DNA of 64,000 bases. Origin: Brevibacillus_H ginsengisoli. GTDB lineage: Bacteria > Bacillota > Bacilli > Brevibacillales > Brevibacillaceae. The notes under the pieces are model-generated. The model searched no databases. It saw only the letters and a program-made list of their open reading frames with translations, and was not told where the DNA came from. Within the stretch, counting starts at the first letter, position 1. The number at the start of each line of letters is the position of its first letter. Shown in pieces: positions 42,442 through 51,889 of the stretch. Location: positions 345,399 through 409,398 of the forward strand of contig NZ_JBNJQR010000005.1 of assembly GCF_050113715.1 (NCBI RefSeq), read 5' to 3'. Made by a program: the position numbers and the translations under genes.

Positions 42442-43053
42442 TCACCTATAACAATACTCCGCCGTAATCCGAGCCACCACCTGTAGCTGACCGGGCTCGA
42501 TAGGGGTAGGTGTGCTTTTGGCCAATTGGCTTGCGGAATACAGCAGCGGTGTAGGAGTGGGGGTCGTGATCTCCGTAACATTTTGGGGGACGAAGCATAA
42601 AGTTACGCCCAACGTCTGAGTCAACGTAACCGCCTTTCGATAACTGTCGTGAAGGGCAAGGGAGAGAGCCTGGTTGTAGGCGATTTCTGGGTGGGAGAGT
42701 GTGAATTGGATGTTCCCCACGAAGTTGGCTCCCTGGCTCACGGCTGTATCGACAACGAGTCCGATTAACTCAATTTGTTGCAACGTAATTTGCAGGAGAT
42801 GCGTGACTTTGTACGAACGAAAAACCTGCTTCCCTTCCACGTAATCATATTGTGGCTCTATTCTGAACTCGGCTGTTTTGATTTGTTCCCGTGGAACGCC
42901 TAATTGGACGAGGACATTGGTGATATTGGTAATTTTCTCGTTATTTTCTGATTGGGCAAGCGTGAGATTGGGATTCTCCGTAATGACGCCAAGGGTAATG
43001 ATCGCTTTGTCAGGTTGTGCCGTGACGATTCCTTCACCTGTTACTTTCATCAT
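42442..43053 (-). CDS. SIMPL (DUF541) domain protein
   Basis: This 203-residue protein of the SIMPL/DUF541 family (YggE-like) has KVTGEGIVTAQPDKAIITLGV at the start and later VLVQLGVPREQIKTAEFRIEPQYDY, typical of the family. There is no signal peptide, unlike most relatives, so it may be cytoplasmic. The function is unknown. Upstream in-frame codons to 43080 are not needed, since GGAGGTGG precedes ATG 43053. It ends next to element copy 3. Confidence 0.88.
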   Translation of the reverse strand: MMKVTGEGIVTAQPDKAIITLGVITENPNLTLAQSENNEKITNITNVLVQLGVPREQIKTAEFRIEPQYDYVEGKQVFRSYKVTHLLQITLQQIELIGLVVDTAVSQGANFVGNIQFTLSHPEIAYNQALSLALHDSYRKAVTLTQTLGVTLCFVPQNVTEITTPTPTPLLYSASQLAKSTPTPIEPGQLQVVARITAEYCYR

Positions 43054-43258
43054 GAAAAGCCACCTCCTTGATGTGAACAATCTGAACCTATAGACCAGTA
43101 TGTAAGAGCGGTTCCATGTGTTTAACAGAATTGGTTGAATTGCTTATTTCATCGCGCCGAACGAACTCATACAATAATTTATCTTCTTCAAATGAATATG
43201 CAAGTTATCGGAATGATTGAATAAAAACTTCAGGAAAAAACATGATTGAGGTGCACAG

Positions 43259-44653
43259 ATGAAACTGGTGCTGCTGTCAGGAGGATCTGGCAAACGGTTG
43301 TGGCCATTGTCCAATGATGCAAGATCCAAGCAATTTTTGAAGGTGTTACCCAATTCCTACAACCAATTGGAATCCATGATTCAAAGACTCTGGGGGCAAA
43401 TCCGTGCAGGTGGATTCCGAGAGGCGGTATACATCTCGACGAATCAAACACAAGTGGAGGTCATTCAAAGTCAAATCGGTTCGGACATTCCGATCATCAT
43501 TGAGCCGGAGCGGAGGGATACTTTTCCCGCGATTGCCTTGGCTACAGCCTATTTGCACACCGTAGCAGGGATTGAGCTGAATGAAGTCATTGCGGTCATG
43601 CCTGTTGACCCGTATGTGGAGGATGACTTTCTCGCCAACATACAACAATTGGAACAAGCCCTTCAACAATCAGGCGCTCAAATCGGACTGCTCGGGGTAA
43701 TGCCCACGTATCCCTCAACACAATACGGATATATCATTTCACATCCAGACGACCAGGAGAGAATCGAATCATCTTACTATCAACAAGTCAAAACATTCGC
43801 CGAGAAACCTACAGAAGAACGAGCGATAGAGTTGATTGGACAGAAGGCGTTGTGGAATTGCGGTGTTTTTGCGTTCAAATTGGGATACATGATCGATCAA
43901 TTAAAGAAAAGAGGATGGCCTACTGACTACTACGAGCTGGTGAAAAACTACGGGCAGTTGCCCAAAATCAGCTTCGATTATGAAATCGTGGAGCAGGAAG
44001 AGCACGTCATTGTGATCCCGTATGCTGGTGAGTGGAAAGACCTTGGCACTTGGAATACGTTGACGTCAAATTTGAGCGACAATGTAATGGGGAAGGGAAT
44101 GCTCAGCAAGAGCTGCAAGAACACGCATGTGCTGAATGAATTGGAACTTCCCGTTGTGGTTGTCGGTCTCTCTAATGTGGTCGTGGCGGCAAGTGCCGAT
44201 GGAATCCTGGTGGCTGATAAATCTTCCAGTCAAGAAGTGAAGGAACTTCTTAAAAACACGAGCGAGCCCCCTATGTTTGTGGAACGACGGTGGGGATGGT
44301 ACCGCATTCTCGAACGGAAGCGATCAACAGATGGAATAGAAGGGATCACGAGGCGAGTGTGCTTGCTTGCGGGTAAAAACCTAAGCTATCATTACCATCA
44401 TCATCGAAAGGAGATCTGGGTGGTTCTGGCTGGCGAAGGGGAGTACATTCTGAATGATGTGCGATCACCTATTCGAGTGGGGGATGCGTTGGAAATACCA
44501 GCGGGAGCCAAGCACGGAATTCTAGCGATTACAGACCTCGAAATGATCGAGATTCAGCTGGGAAGCAAGCTGGAAGAAGAGACGGATACGATCCCAATCG
44601 CGCTCACTTGGGAAGATGCCTTGAGAACCATCAATCGCCGCAATGATCAATAG
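43259..44653 (+). CDS. manC: Mannose-1-phosphate guanylyltransferase with cupin domain (ManC/AlgA-like)
   Basis: The 464-residue bifunctional-type protein begins with the nucleotidyltransferase motif LLSGGSGKRLWPLSN. It ends with a cupin-fold mannose-6-phosphate isomerase type II domain (YHYHHHRKEIWVVLAGEGEY). It makes GDP-mannose from mannose-1-phosphate and may isomerise fructose-6-phosphate. The start follows GAGGTG. With the convergent phosphomutase and two glycosyltransferases, it forms a polysaccharide or surface-glycan group. Confidence 0.93.
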   Translation: MKLVLLSGGSGKRLWPLSNDARSKQFLKVLPNSYNQLESMIQRLWGQIRAGGFREAVYISTNQTQVEVIQSQIGSDIPIIIEPERRDTFPAIALATAYLHTVAGIELNEVIAVMPVDPYVEDDFLANIQQLEQALQQSGAQIGLLGVMPTYPSTQYGYIISHPDDQERIESSYYQQVKTFAEKPTEERAIELIGQKALWNCGVFAFKLGYMIDQLKKRGWPTDYYELVKNYGQLPKISFDYEIVEQEEHVIVIPYAGEWKDLGTWNTLTSNLSDNVMGKGMLSKSCKNTHVLNELELPVVVVGLSNVVVAASADGILVADKSSSQEVKELLKNTSEPPMFVERRWGWYRILERKRSTDGIEGITRRVCLLAGKNLSYHYHHHRKEIWVVLAGEGEYILNDVRSPIRVGDALEIPAGAKHGILAITDLEMIEIQLGSKLEEETDTIPIALTWEDALRTINRRNDQ

Positions 44654-44690
44654 CCTCCTAAGAAGAATGGCTTCTTGGGAGGCGTTTTTG
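44653..44690 (+). terminator. Intrinsic terminator of manC
   Basis: GCCTCCTAAGAAG (44653-44665) pairs with CTTCTTGGGAGGC (44671-44683) with one wobble, followed by TTTTT. Confidence 0.88.
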
Positions 44691-44715
44691 CGTGGAATAA
44701 TAATCGTTTAACAGA

Positions 44716-46440
44716 TTATTGATGAATGAGTCGGATGACAGCATCCTGCAAGCGGGACAATCGTTCTTGGCTATCTTCAGAGGAGTTTCCTTTTACACCG
44801 AAATAGATTTTCAGTTTCGGTTCCGTTCCAGAGGGTCGGATACAGAACCACGATTCATCCTCCAGCCAGTATTTCAACAGATTAGACTCTGGCAATGAGA
44901 GTGGAGTTACCTCTTGAGTTAGAAGGTTCGTTCGCTCCTTGGTCAAGTAATCTTCCAGGAGAACGGCCTTTTTACCCATCAGTTGATTCAAAGGATTTTC
45001 TCTTAAAGCGCTGAGAATATCGGTAATTTTCTTGGTTCCTTCTGCGCCTTTTAGCGTAATGGAATAAAGTGCTTCCTGATAATATCCATATCGTTCATAT
45101 AGTGATTGTAAAGCCTCCCACACGCTTTTTCCTTGAGAATGGCAGTAAGAGCAGACATCCGCCATGACCAATGCGGCCTGAATGGCGTCTTTATCGCGAA
45201 CGAAGTCGTAGAGCAAATAGCCGTTGCTCTCTTCATATCCGAATAGAAATACACGGGAGCCTGTCTGTTCGAATTCCGTCGCTTTTTCCCCGATATACTT
45301 GAAGCCGGTTAAGGTATCGATGGTTTGGATGCCGAAGCTTGCGGCAATTTCGCGTCCCATCTCGGAGGTGACGATGGTTTTGAGGACGATGCTTTCTTTT
45401 GGAAGCTGATCTTGGCTTTGTTTCATGGACAGCCAGTAGGATAGAAGCAGGACGCCAATCTGATTGCCGTTCAACACGAGATATTCTCCGTTTTCTTGCC
45501 TAGCGGCGACTCCCAGACGGTCACCATCAGGGTCTGTTGTAAGAATCAGGTCCGCTTTATGAGCTTTCCCGTATTGGATCGCTAACTGAAAGGCCGCGGG
45601 ATCTTCGGGGTTGGGCGAGGTGACGGTCGAGAAGTTGGGGTCAGGATTGGATTGTTCAGGCACAACGAAGACATGCTGATACCCAAACCGTTGCAAACCA
45701 TTACGAATGGGTTCAAGCGTGGTGCCATGCAGAGGGGAAAAGACAATGGTTATTTGATCGACAACCGGTTGGATACGCATGCTGTGAAGTTGTTCAAGAT
45801 AAGCCTCCATAACCTCGCTGCCTATGAGTTGTAAACATCCTTGTTGCTTTAGCGTCTGGAGGTCCGTGAAACCGACTTTTAATTCATCATCTACTTCATT
45901 TACTTTAGTCATCAACTGTTTGGCTGGCTGTGGCGTGATTTGTCCTCCGTCTGGGCCGTATACCTTGAACCCGTTGTACTCTGGCGGATTATGGCTGGCC
46001 GTAATGACAATTCCCCCAAAAGCTTGGAAATAGCGGACGGCAAAGGAGAGCAGGGGAGTCGGGCAGAGCTGTTCAAACAGATATACACGAATCCCGTGAT
46101 GCCCAATTACTTGAGCCGCTTCTCTGGCAAATTCAGCGGAATGATGTCTGGAATCATAGGCGATCACAACGCCTGCTTCTATAGCCCAATCGCCTGACGC
46201 TTTCACATAACGGGACAAGCCTTCTGAAGCTTTGCGAATGGTGTAGAGATTGACTCGATTCGTACCGGGCCCCATTTCTCCCCGCATCCCGCCTGTTCCA
46301 AATTCCAGATTGCCCAAGAAACAATCAGCCAAGGTCTTAGGGTCGTCTTGCAGCTTAAGTAGTTGGGTTCGAAGATTCGGGTCCAAATTTTCGTACTGCT
46401 CCCACCGCTGATAACTGCTTCTCCAATTGATCGTTGACAT
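44716..46440 (-). CDS. pgcA: Phosphoglucomutase/phosphomannomutase
   Basis: This 574-residue alpha-D-phosphohexomutase has the active-site serine in ITASHNPPEYNGFKVYG and the metal loop TTDPDGDRLG. The sugar loop is GYEESNGYL and the phosphate site is RPSGTEPKLKIYF. It interconverts hexose-1- and 6-phosphates for nucleotide-sugar synthesis, possibly supplying ManC. AGGGGTGG precedes the start. The glycosyltransferase gene upstream runs 86 bases into this gene, an unusually long overlap. Confidence 0.93.
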   Translation of the reverse strand: MSTINWRSSYQRWEQYENLDPNLRTQLLKLQDDPKTLADCFLGNLEFGTGGMRGEMGPGTNRVNLYTIRKASEGLSRYVKASGDWAIEAGVVIAYDSRHHSAEFAREAAQVIGHHGIRVYLFEQLCPTPLLSFAVRYFQAFGGIVITASHNPPEYNGFKVYGPDGGQITPQPAKQLMTKVNEVDDELKVGFTDLQTLKQQGCLQLIGSEVMEAYLEQLHSMRIQPVVDQITIVFSPLHGTTLEPIRNGLQRFGYQHVFVVPEQSNPDPNFSTVTSPNPEDPAAFQLAIQYGKAHKADLILTTDPDGDRLGVAARQENGEYLVLNGNQIGVLLLSYWLSMKQSQDQLPKESIVLKTIVTSEMGREIAASFGIQTIDTLTGFKYIGEKATEFEQTGSRVFLFGYEESNGYLLYDFVRDKDAIQAALVMADVCSYCHSQGKSVWEALQSLYERYGYYQEALYSITLKGAEGTKKITDILSALRENPLNQLMGKKAVLLEDYLTKERTNLLTQEVTPLSLPESNLLKYWLEDESWFCIRPSGTEPKLKIYFGVKGNSSEDSQERLSRLQDAVIRLIHQ

Positions 46441-47605
46441 GAGTAACCACCCCTAACGAGAGTGAGCGTTTTACTACCCTGCGTTTCACTACTTGAAGAA
46501 TCGCTCGTTTCATGGCGAGGCCGGATCGATTCCACGAGTGCTTAAGCATATCTCGCCTGCCTTGCTTTCCTTTTTTCTTGCAAAGAGCTGGATTCTTGTA
46601 AGCTTTTTTCATCAATTGGCTTAGGGCTGGGCTGGTGACCTCTGCCCAAAGTTGTCCGCGTTGTACGAATAATCCCCGGAATGTACGCGCAATGACGTGT
46701 TTGTTGTTCATGCTTTTGGCCGGGGGTAGAAGTTTGTAGGGGATGAGAAAGGAATTGCTCTTCGTTAAAAAGTCCATATGACCGCCCCAACCTGTCGCAA
46801 TCACGGGGATACCACTTGCCAACGCTTCGAGAAAAGGCAATCCCACGCCTTCACCTCTTGTAGGAAGAACAAACACATTCCCGCGTGTATAAAGCTGTGG
46901 GATCTGTTTGAATGACAGGTACCGGGGAAGCAGGGTAATCGGTGGGAGGCTCTTGCGGTAACCCAGTTTGAGGCGATAACGTCGGATTTGATTGTGAATC
47001 CATTGCTGCGTTTCGTGCTTTCTGTAACCGAATGTCTTGATCGCAAGAAGGACCTTGTCTTTGGAAGTAAAGGCGTTCCAGTAAGCGCGAAGCAAAGTTT
47101 CCGGATTTTTACGGTGCTGAAAGCCAAAGACGGAAACAAAGACGAACCTTCCTTTCGCATCTTTGATGAACAGTTTACGATTGGCGGGATGGAAAGTGCG
47201 AGTATTCACTCCATGGGGGACGATGAAGATGGGGACCTTGACTCCACTATTGATCAAGGCTCTCTTATTCTGCTTGGAAGGGACACAAACCGCATCAAAT
47301 CGATTAATGGCTGGAAACCAGTTACGGGGGATTCTTGTGGTTTCCCATACGGTATTGAGAATGAGGTAATCGTATTTCTTGCGTTCTTTTTTGATATTGA
47401 TCCGGTTGGGTGGAAAATGGTAAATGAGCACACTTGTTCCTTTTCCCCCAGTTCGCCTCTTGTTGCCAGAAGCGATTTTGCCTGTTTTTTGGGCCAGTTT
47501 TACGCGAACACCCTGTCTTGCCAAGGCGCGCACATACTCTTTGCTGGCGATACCCAGCCCACTTACTTTGCCAACGGGACCTCTCCAATAGACCTGTACA
47601 TTCAT
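46355..47605 (-). CDS. GT4-type glycosyltransferase
   Basis: This 416-residue GT-B-fold protein has VSVFGFQHRKNPETLLRAY and the E-x7-E motif in TRGEGVGLPFLEALASGIPVIATG, the hallmark of glycosyltransferase family 4. The N-terminus (VYWRGPVGKVSGLGIASKEYVRAL) suits an acceptor-binding domain. The donor is a nucleotide sugar, possibly GDP-mannose given the neighbours. The C-terminal 28 codons overlap the phosphomutase gene. The genes are probably cotranscribed on the minus strand. Confidence 0.88.
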   Translation of the reverse strand: MNVQVYWRGPVGKVSGLGIASKEYVRALARQGVRVKLAQKTGKIASGNKRRTGGKGTSVLIYHFPPNRINIKKERKKYDYLILNTVWETTRIPRNWFPAINRFDAVCVPSKQNKRALINSGVKVPIFIVPHGVNTRTFHPANRKLFIKDAKGRFVFVSVFGFQHRKNPETLLRAYWNAFTSKDKVLLAIKTFGYRKHETQQWIHNQIRRYRLKLGYRKSLPPITLLPRYLSFKQIPQLYTRGNVFVLPTRGEGVGLPFLEALASGIPVIATGWGGHMDFLTKSNSFLIPYKLLPPAKSMNNKHVIARTFRGLFVQRGQLWAEVTSPALSQLMKKAYKNPALCKKKGKQGRRDMLKHSWNRSGLAMKRAILQVVKRRVVKRSLSLGVVTHVNDQLEKQLSAVGAVRKFGPESSNPTT

Positions 47606-47612
47606 CCGTGTT

Positions 47613-48425
47613 TCACGCCCTTTTCCGTACGTACCAGCGTCGTTTGTGGAAGGAGAGGGATCTGTATCGCTTGGCCAGCTTCAAGATTTGTGAACGAGTC
47701 AGAGAGGCGGGACTAGTCGACAAGCTTTTGTTAAAAGCGCTTCTCTGGACCGATTTTCCAGGATAGTGGGAATGAACAAAGTTTCCGTAGGTTTCAAATT
47801 CAGAGAAGCCTACATAGCTGTGCCTGTTGGCGCTCTTGATAATCGCCCAGTACCATTTTGTATTGTGCCTGGTCTCAAGTTTTCGCTTTAAACGGGAAAG
47901 CTTTGACTTATCAAACAGCATGTAATGGGTCACGAAAGAACGAGAGGCGGTTGGCCTTACTCCTATCAGTCTTCGATACGTGCGAAAATATTGTTGGATC
48001 TTCCAGTTTCGGCAGTAAAAAATGGTTTTCCCATTCAGATGAAACACGTGCGGTCGTATCAAAATCGTATCCGCGTCAATGACCAGAAAGAAGTTATTCT
48101 TGGTCAACTTCCCTCCTGCCAGCTTCAATAACTGTTGGAGTAACCAGCCTGACCGATCGGTTCGTTTGGTTCGGTAGTGAATGTCTTTTTTCGTGATCGG
48201 CAGTACTCGTCTTTCGTTGATGAAGGTGCAATTTTTCCGCTGACAAAGGGCTTGGATTCGTTTGCTTCGCGGTGATACAACCATAATTTTGCCAATTGGA
48301 TGCTTCACTTGTTTTCTTACACTGTCAATGACAAAAGGAAGCGTCCCCAAGTCTTTCTCAATGGCGGGGATCAGAACATCGATCCTGGTTTTACTGGACA
48401 AATGCGTTTTCGCAGGGCTCGACAT
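47613..48425 (-). CDS. DUF6492-type glycosyltransferase-like protein
   Basis: This 270-residue, very basic protein starts with RIDVLIPAIEKDLGTLPFVIDSVRKQ, followed by a DAD motif (FFLVIDADTILIRP), as in GT-A glycosyltransferases that bind a metal-nucleotide sugar. It resembles DUF6492 proteins. ATG 48425 follows AAAGGAG, and an upstream in-frame start at 48533 lacks support. It sits seven bases before the GT4 gene and is probably the first gene of the minus-strand operon. Confidence 0.8.
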   Translation of the reverse strand: MSSPAKTHLSSKTRIDVLIPAIEKDLGTLPFVIDSVRKQVKHPIGKIMVVSPRSKRIQALCQRKNCTFINERRVLPITKKDIHYRTKRTDRSGWLLQQLLKLAGGKLTKNNFFLVIDADTILIRPHVFHLNGKTIFYCRNWKIQQYFRTYRRLIGVRPTASRSFVTHYMLFDKSKLSRLKRKLETRHNTKWYWAIIKSANRHSYVGFSEFETYGNFVHSHYPGKSVQRSAFNKSLSTSPASLTRSQILKLAKRYRSLSFHKRRWYVRKRA

Positions 48426-48661
48426 GGCATCAACTCCTTTGAGGAAACCAACTGCAAGACATACACTCCTTCCACACATCTGCTGACTGGACGGCGAAAG
48501 GGGCCGACTTTCCAGATAGGATATGAAATTCAACGTAGGTGCGCATATGACAGGTATGGAATTCTTAAAAAAATGGGTGTATTTTCACGAGCGATTGTAT
48601 GATAATAACAGGGAAAAATTAACTGACAAAACGGTCGTAACCGTTGATGGGAGGAAATCTC

Positions 48662-49261
48662 GTGAGTCAACTAAAACCCGAAGTAGAACGCCATCGCAAG
48701 CCTGCGCATGACATTAATCCTGTGTATCTCAATCGCTGGTCTCCTCGCTCGTTTCTGGAAAAGGAGGTGCCCGAAGAGGTGCTGCTCAGCCTGTTTGAAG
48801 CGGCGCGCTGGGCCCCTTCAGGCGGAAATATTCAGCCATGGCGGTTTATTCTTGCCCGTACGCAAAAGGATCGGGAGAAATTTTATCCGTTCATCGACGA
48901 AGGGAACCGTATCTGGTGTGAGAAAGCGCCTGTGCTGGCCATCATCCTTTCCACACCGGAATCACCGTATGGACATAATCGCACGCACAGCTTTGACGCC
49001 GGAGCTGCCTGGGGTTATCTGGCTTTGGAGGCTGTTCGTCACGGGCTGATTACACATGCGATGGGAGGATTTGATCCTGATCGGGCTCGTGAGGTACTTC
49101 ATGTGCCGCAAGAGTTTGAATTGCTTGCTGTCGTCGCAATCGGTTATCAAGGGGAGAAGGATGCGTTGACGGAGAAGCTGCAAGAGCGAGAGCAGCCGAA
49201 TGATCGTCGCGCGCTGAGCGAATCGCTATTTGAAGGTGGTTTCGATCAACCGTTGGGTTAA
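48662..49261 (+). CDS. Nitroreductase family protein
   Basis: This 199-residue FMN-dependent nitroreductase-fold protein has the SPRSFLEKEVPEEVLLSLFEAARWAPSGGNIQPWRF segment (positions about 25-60) and GAAWGYLALEAVRHGLITHAMGGFD, standard for the family. It reduces nitro compounds, quinones or enones with NAD(P)H. GTG 48662 follows GGGAGG, and earlier in-frame starts contain the site itself. It stands alone. Confidence 0.9.
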   Translation: MSQLKPEVERHRKPAHDINPVYLNRWSPRSFLEKEVPEEVLLSLFEAARWAPSGGNIQPWRFILARTQKDREKFYPFIDEGNRIWCEKAPVLAIILSTPESPYGHNRTHSFDAGAAWGYLALEAVRHGLITHAMGGFDPDRAREVLHVPQEFELLAVVAIGYQGEKDALTEKLQEREQPNDRRALSESLFEGGFDQPLG

Positions 49262-49315
49262 GCCCAAGCTTCGTGGCGTTAACGCTTGAATGGGCAGGGG
49301 AGAGAGGAAATAAAC

Positions 49316-49861
49316 ATGAACTACGGGAAGTTCGATCGCTTTTTTCGTTCGATATTTCTTTCGCAAGGGAAGCATTTTATTCGTGAGGGACTTCGTTTAA
49401 GTCTCTACAATCTGGTCTATATTCTAGTGAGTATCACAGTTGTCGTAGGCACATTCCTGACGCTGGGCAGAATGGCTTCGATCTTCCAGCAGGTATCATT
49501 CCTTGTTTCATTGGTGGTCAGCCTGCTGTTTCTTGTGATAATGGTAGAAATGATAGTCTCTGGCGCAGGTTACTTTGTGCTATGGATACGTTTTATCAAG
49601 AGTGATCATCAGAAGAGCTATTCCCCATACAAAAGGTTAAGAGCCCTCGGCATCAGCTGCCTTGGAGTACTCCCGAACGTAGGAATCCTTTTATTAATGC
49701 CAATCGTCTTGCCCATCTTGTTTCCTGCCGATAATGATAGTTGCGGAGGGTTTGTTGGAGTAATGTTCGCCTATTTGATTTTCTTTTTGTCAGCAGTCAT
49801 TATGCCGCTTGTTGGAGTCATTGCAACTTTCCTTCGAACACCGCCTCAGTTATCTTCCTAA
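49316..49861 (+). CDS. Four-span membrane protein
   Basis: This 181-residue protein has four membrane helices after a basic N-terminal segment (KFDRFFRSIFLSQGKHFIREGLR). No family is recognised. ATG 49316 follows GAGAGGAAA, and an in-frame start at 49286 is unlikely. It is followed by a terminator. Confidence 0.65.
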   Translation: MNYGKFDRFFRSIFLSQGKHFIREGLRLSLYNLVYILVSITVVVGTFLTLGRMASIFQQVSFLVSLVVSLLFLVIMVEMIVSGAGYFVLWIRFIKSDHQKSYSPYKRLRALGISCLGVLPNVGILLLMPIVLPILFPADNDSCGGFVGVMFAYLIFFLSAVIMPLVGVIATFLRTPPQLSS

Positions 49862-49918
49862 TTCAATCGAACCGATGCGGCAGTCATTAGGTGAAAGCCT
49901 AGCCAATTCTGTTTGTCA

Positions 49919-49950
49919 AAAAAAATAAGCCCGAAATGGGCTTATTTTTC
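49919..49950. terminator. Bidirectional intrinsic terminator
   Basis: AAATAAGCCC and GGGCTTATTT form a stem (49923-49946) with T-runs on both sides. On the minus strand it overlaps the stop codon of the CDGSH microprotein gene. Confidence 0.85.
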
Positions 49951-50028
49951 TTCTTTCTTGATGTTTGCGTGTGAACCATCGCAATTTCCGTTAGGGTTTT
50001 TCGTATTTCCGCAACCACATGTAGCCAT
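49942..50028 (-). CDS. CDGSH-type iron-sulfur microprotein
   Basis: A 28-residue frame (29 codons with stop) reads MATCGCGNTKNP then NGNCDGSHANIKKEEK. The pattern C-x-C-x2-T..C-D-G-S-H is the CDGSH (NEET) 2Fe-2S ligand motif, three cysteines and one histidine, with one more residue than usual in the middle. GAGAGGGGGCG precedes the ATG, and an AGTATA (TATACT on minus) box lies at about 50058. The stop codon is inside a terminator hairpin. A protein of this size would be almost only the cluster-binding loop and probably works as a dimer or in a complex. It is too short for standard gene finders. Confidence 0.75.
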   Translation of the reverse strand: MATCGCGNTKNPNGNCDGSHANIKKEEK

Positions 50029-50288
50029 TATGTACGCCCCCTCTCATTGATGATATAGTATAATCTATCACCTTTTCTTACTTTTGTAAATATGCTAAAT
50101 AAAATTTAGTTAATAAAATTTTACGATACCGCATGTAAAAAATTCTATTACATTGAACAAATTGAGAAAATCTTTCATTATAAGCCACTCCATGATCGAA
50201 AGACTTGTATAATAGAAATATTCACACCAATAATAGAATGTGTTGGATGTAAGTCAACGAACAGTCGAGAGACAGAGGGCGGGAACTA

Positions 50289-51884
50289 GTGAGAACAAAA
50301 CCAGTATTAAGCCTGCAAACCAAAATTACCTTGCTTGTTTGTGGAGTGGTTGTGTTGGCATTGATGGTAACCAACTTCTCGATTAGCGATAAAATTACAA
50401 CGATCATACAAGAGGATCAAGCGGAGAAGGCGTCAGGTATTGCGAGGACCATCGCGCATACTTCATTGATCATCGAAGCGTTGAATGGCGATAGGCCAGA
50501 TAGCGATATTCAGGCTTACGCCAATGAAATCAAGCAGGCAACCAAAGTAGAATTCATCGTTGTTATGGATATGAACGGAATCAGAAAATCTCATCCCGAC
50601 CCTAGTAAAGTAGGGAAGCCGTTCATCGGCGGGGATGAAAAAACGGTTTTGATGGGGAAGGAATCCGTTTCGGTGGCGCAAGGAACATTGGGAATGTCTT
50701 TGCGTGCGTTTACCCCAGTCTTTACCCCACAGGGCAAGCAGGTAGGGGCAGTTGCTGTTGGAATCTCGTTGAATAAGGTGGAGGAAGCCGTTGCGCACAG
50801 CCGATCTTCTATTTATTTAGGTATCGGGTTGGGTATCCTGGTTGGGATCTTGGGTGCCTTGATTCTCGCCAGAAAAGTTCGTGCCATTCTGTTTGGCATG
50901 GAGCCTTTTGAGATTGCGAGATTGCTAGAGGAACGCAGTGCCACACTGGAGTCAACTAGAGAAGGAATTGTGGCTGTTGACCTGGATTCGCGCATTACAC
51001 TAGCGAATTGGGAGGCGATACGTCTGTTCCGTCAAGCAGGTCTCGTAGATACCCCGATTGGCAAATATGCGGATGAGTTTATTCCCAACTCTCGTTTACG
51101 CACTGTATTGGAGACGGGAGAGGCTGAATTGGATGACGAACAGGACCTTAACGGGATTACAATCCTAGTGAATCGGGTTCCCATACGAGTGAACGGGGAA
51201 ATTGTTGGAGCGATTGCAACGTTCCGAGATAAAACGGAGATTAAGTTGTTGTCAGAACAGCTGACTGGTGTCAGAATGTACGCAGATGCTTTGCGTGCGC
51301 AAGCGCATGAATTCATGAATAAACTGCATGTGATTTTAGGGATGACCCAATTGGGTTTTTATGATCAGCTTCCGCAATATATTAGTGGTATCGCCCATCA
51401 ACATCAGGACGAAATCGGCTACATTATGAAGCTGATTAAAGATCCGGTAATGGCGGGTTTCTTGCTTGGCAAGATGAGCAATGCCCGTGAGAGAGGAGCG
51501 GAGTTGATCGTTTCTCAAGAGACTTATTTACCCGAGGCGCAAGACCCCGAGGTTATTCATGAGCTGGTCACGATCCTTGGCAATTTGATAGACAATGCGA
51601 TCGATTCCGTCCATGCAAGCAAGGATAAACGGATTACGGTTTTGCTCGCTTACGAGAATGAGCATCTGATCCTTGAAGTAAGCGACAACGGGCCAGGGAT
51701 CAGTTCTCGGAACCAAGAACGGATTTATGAGAAAGGCTTTTCGACCAAAGGTACAGACCGAGGAACAGGGTTATTTCTTGTTCATCGAAGTGTTTATCAT
51801 GTAAATGGCCAGATTCAACTAACCTCTCAACCGGACCAGGGAACAACCTTCAGAATAAGCTTGCCGTATAAGCGAAAGAGGTGA
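50289..51884 (+). CDS. DcuS/CitA-type sensor histidine kinase
   Basis: The protein has 531 residues. Two membrane helices (ITLLVCGVVVLALMVTNFSI and IYLGIGLGILVGILGALILA) flank an extracytoplasmic PAS/Cache-like ligand domain (residues about 40-170). A cytoplasmic PAS domain, a SpoOB-like dimerisation helix with the phosphoacceptor histidine in AQAHEFMNKLHVILG, and a HATPase (NLIDNAIDS, DNGPGI, GTGLFLV) follow. It senses external C4-dicarboxylates or citrate. It starts at GTG 50289. Its response regulator follows with overlap, and the transporter and fumarase genes are close by. Confidence 0.92.
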   Translation: MRTKPVLSLQTKITLLVCGVVVLALMVTNFSISDKITTIIQEDQAEKASGIARTIAHTSLIIEALNGDRPDSDIQAYANEIKQATKVEFIVVMDMNGIRKSHPDPSKVGKPFIGGDEKTVLMGKESVSVAQGTLGMSLRAFTPVFTPQGKQVGAVAVGISLNKVEEAVAHSRSSIYLGIGLGILVGILGALILARKVRAILFGMEPFEIARLLEERSATLESTREGIVAVDLDSRITLANWEAIRLFRQAGLVDTPIGKYADEFIPNSRLRTVLETGEAELDDEQDLNGITILVNRVPIRVNGEIVGAIATFRDKTEIKLLSEQLTGVRMYADALRAQAHEFMNKLHVILGMTQLGFYDQLPQYISGIAHQHQDEIGYIMKLIKDPVMAGFLLGKMSNARERGAELIVSQETYLPEAQDPEVIHELVTILGNLIDNAIDSVHASKDKRITVLLAYENEHLILEVSDNGPGISSRNQERIYEKGFSTKGTDRGTGLFLVHRSVYHVNGQIQLTSQPDQGTTFRISLPYKRKR

Positions 51885-51889
51885 ACGGA

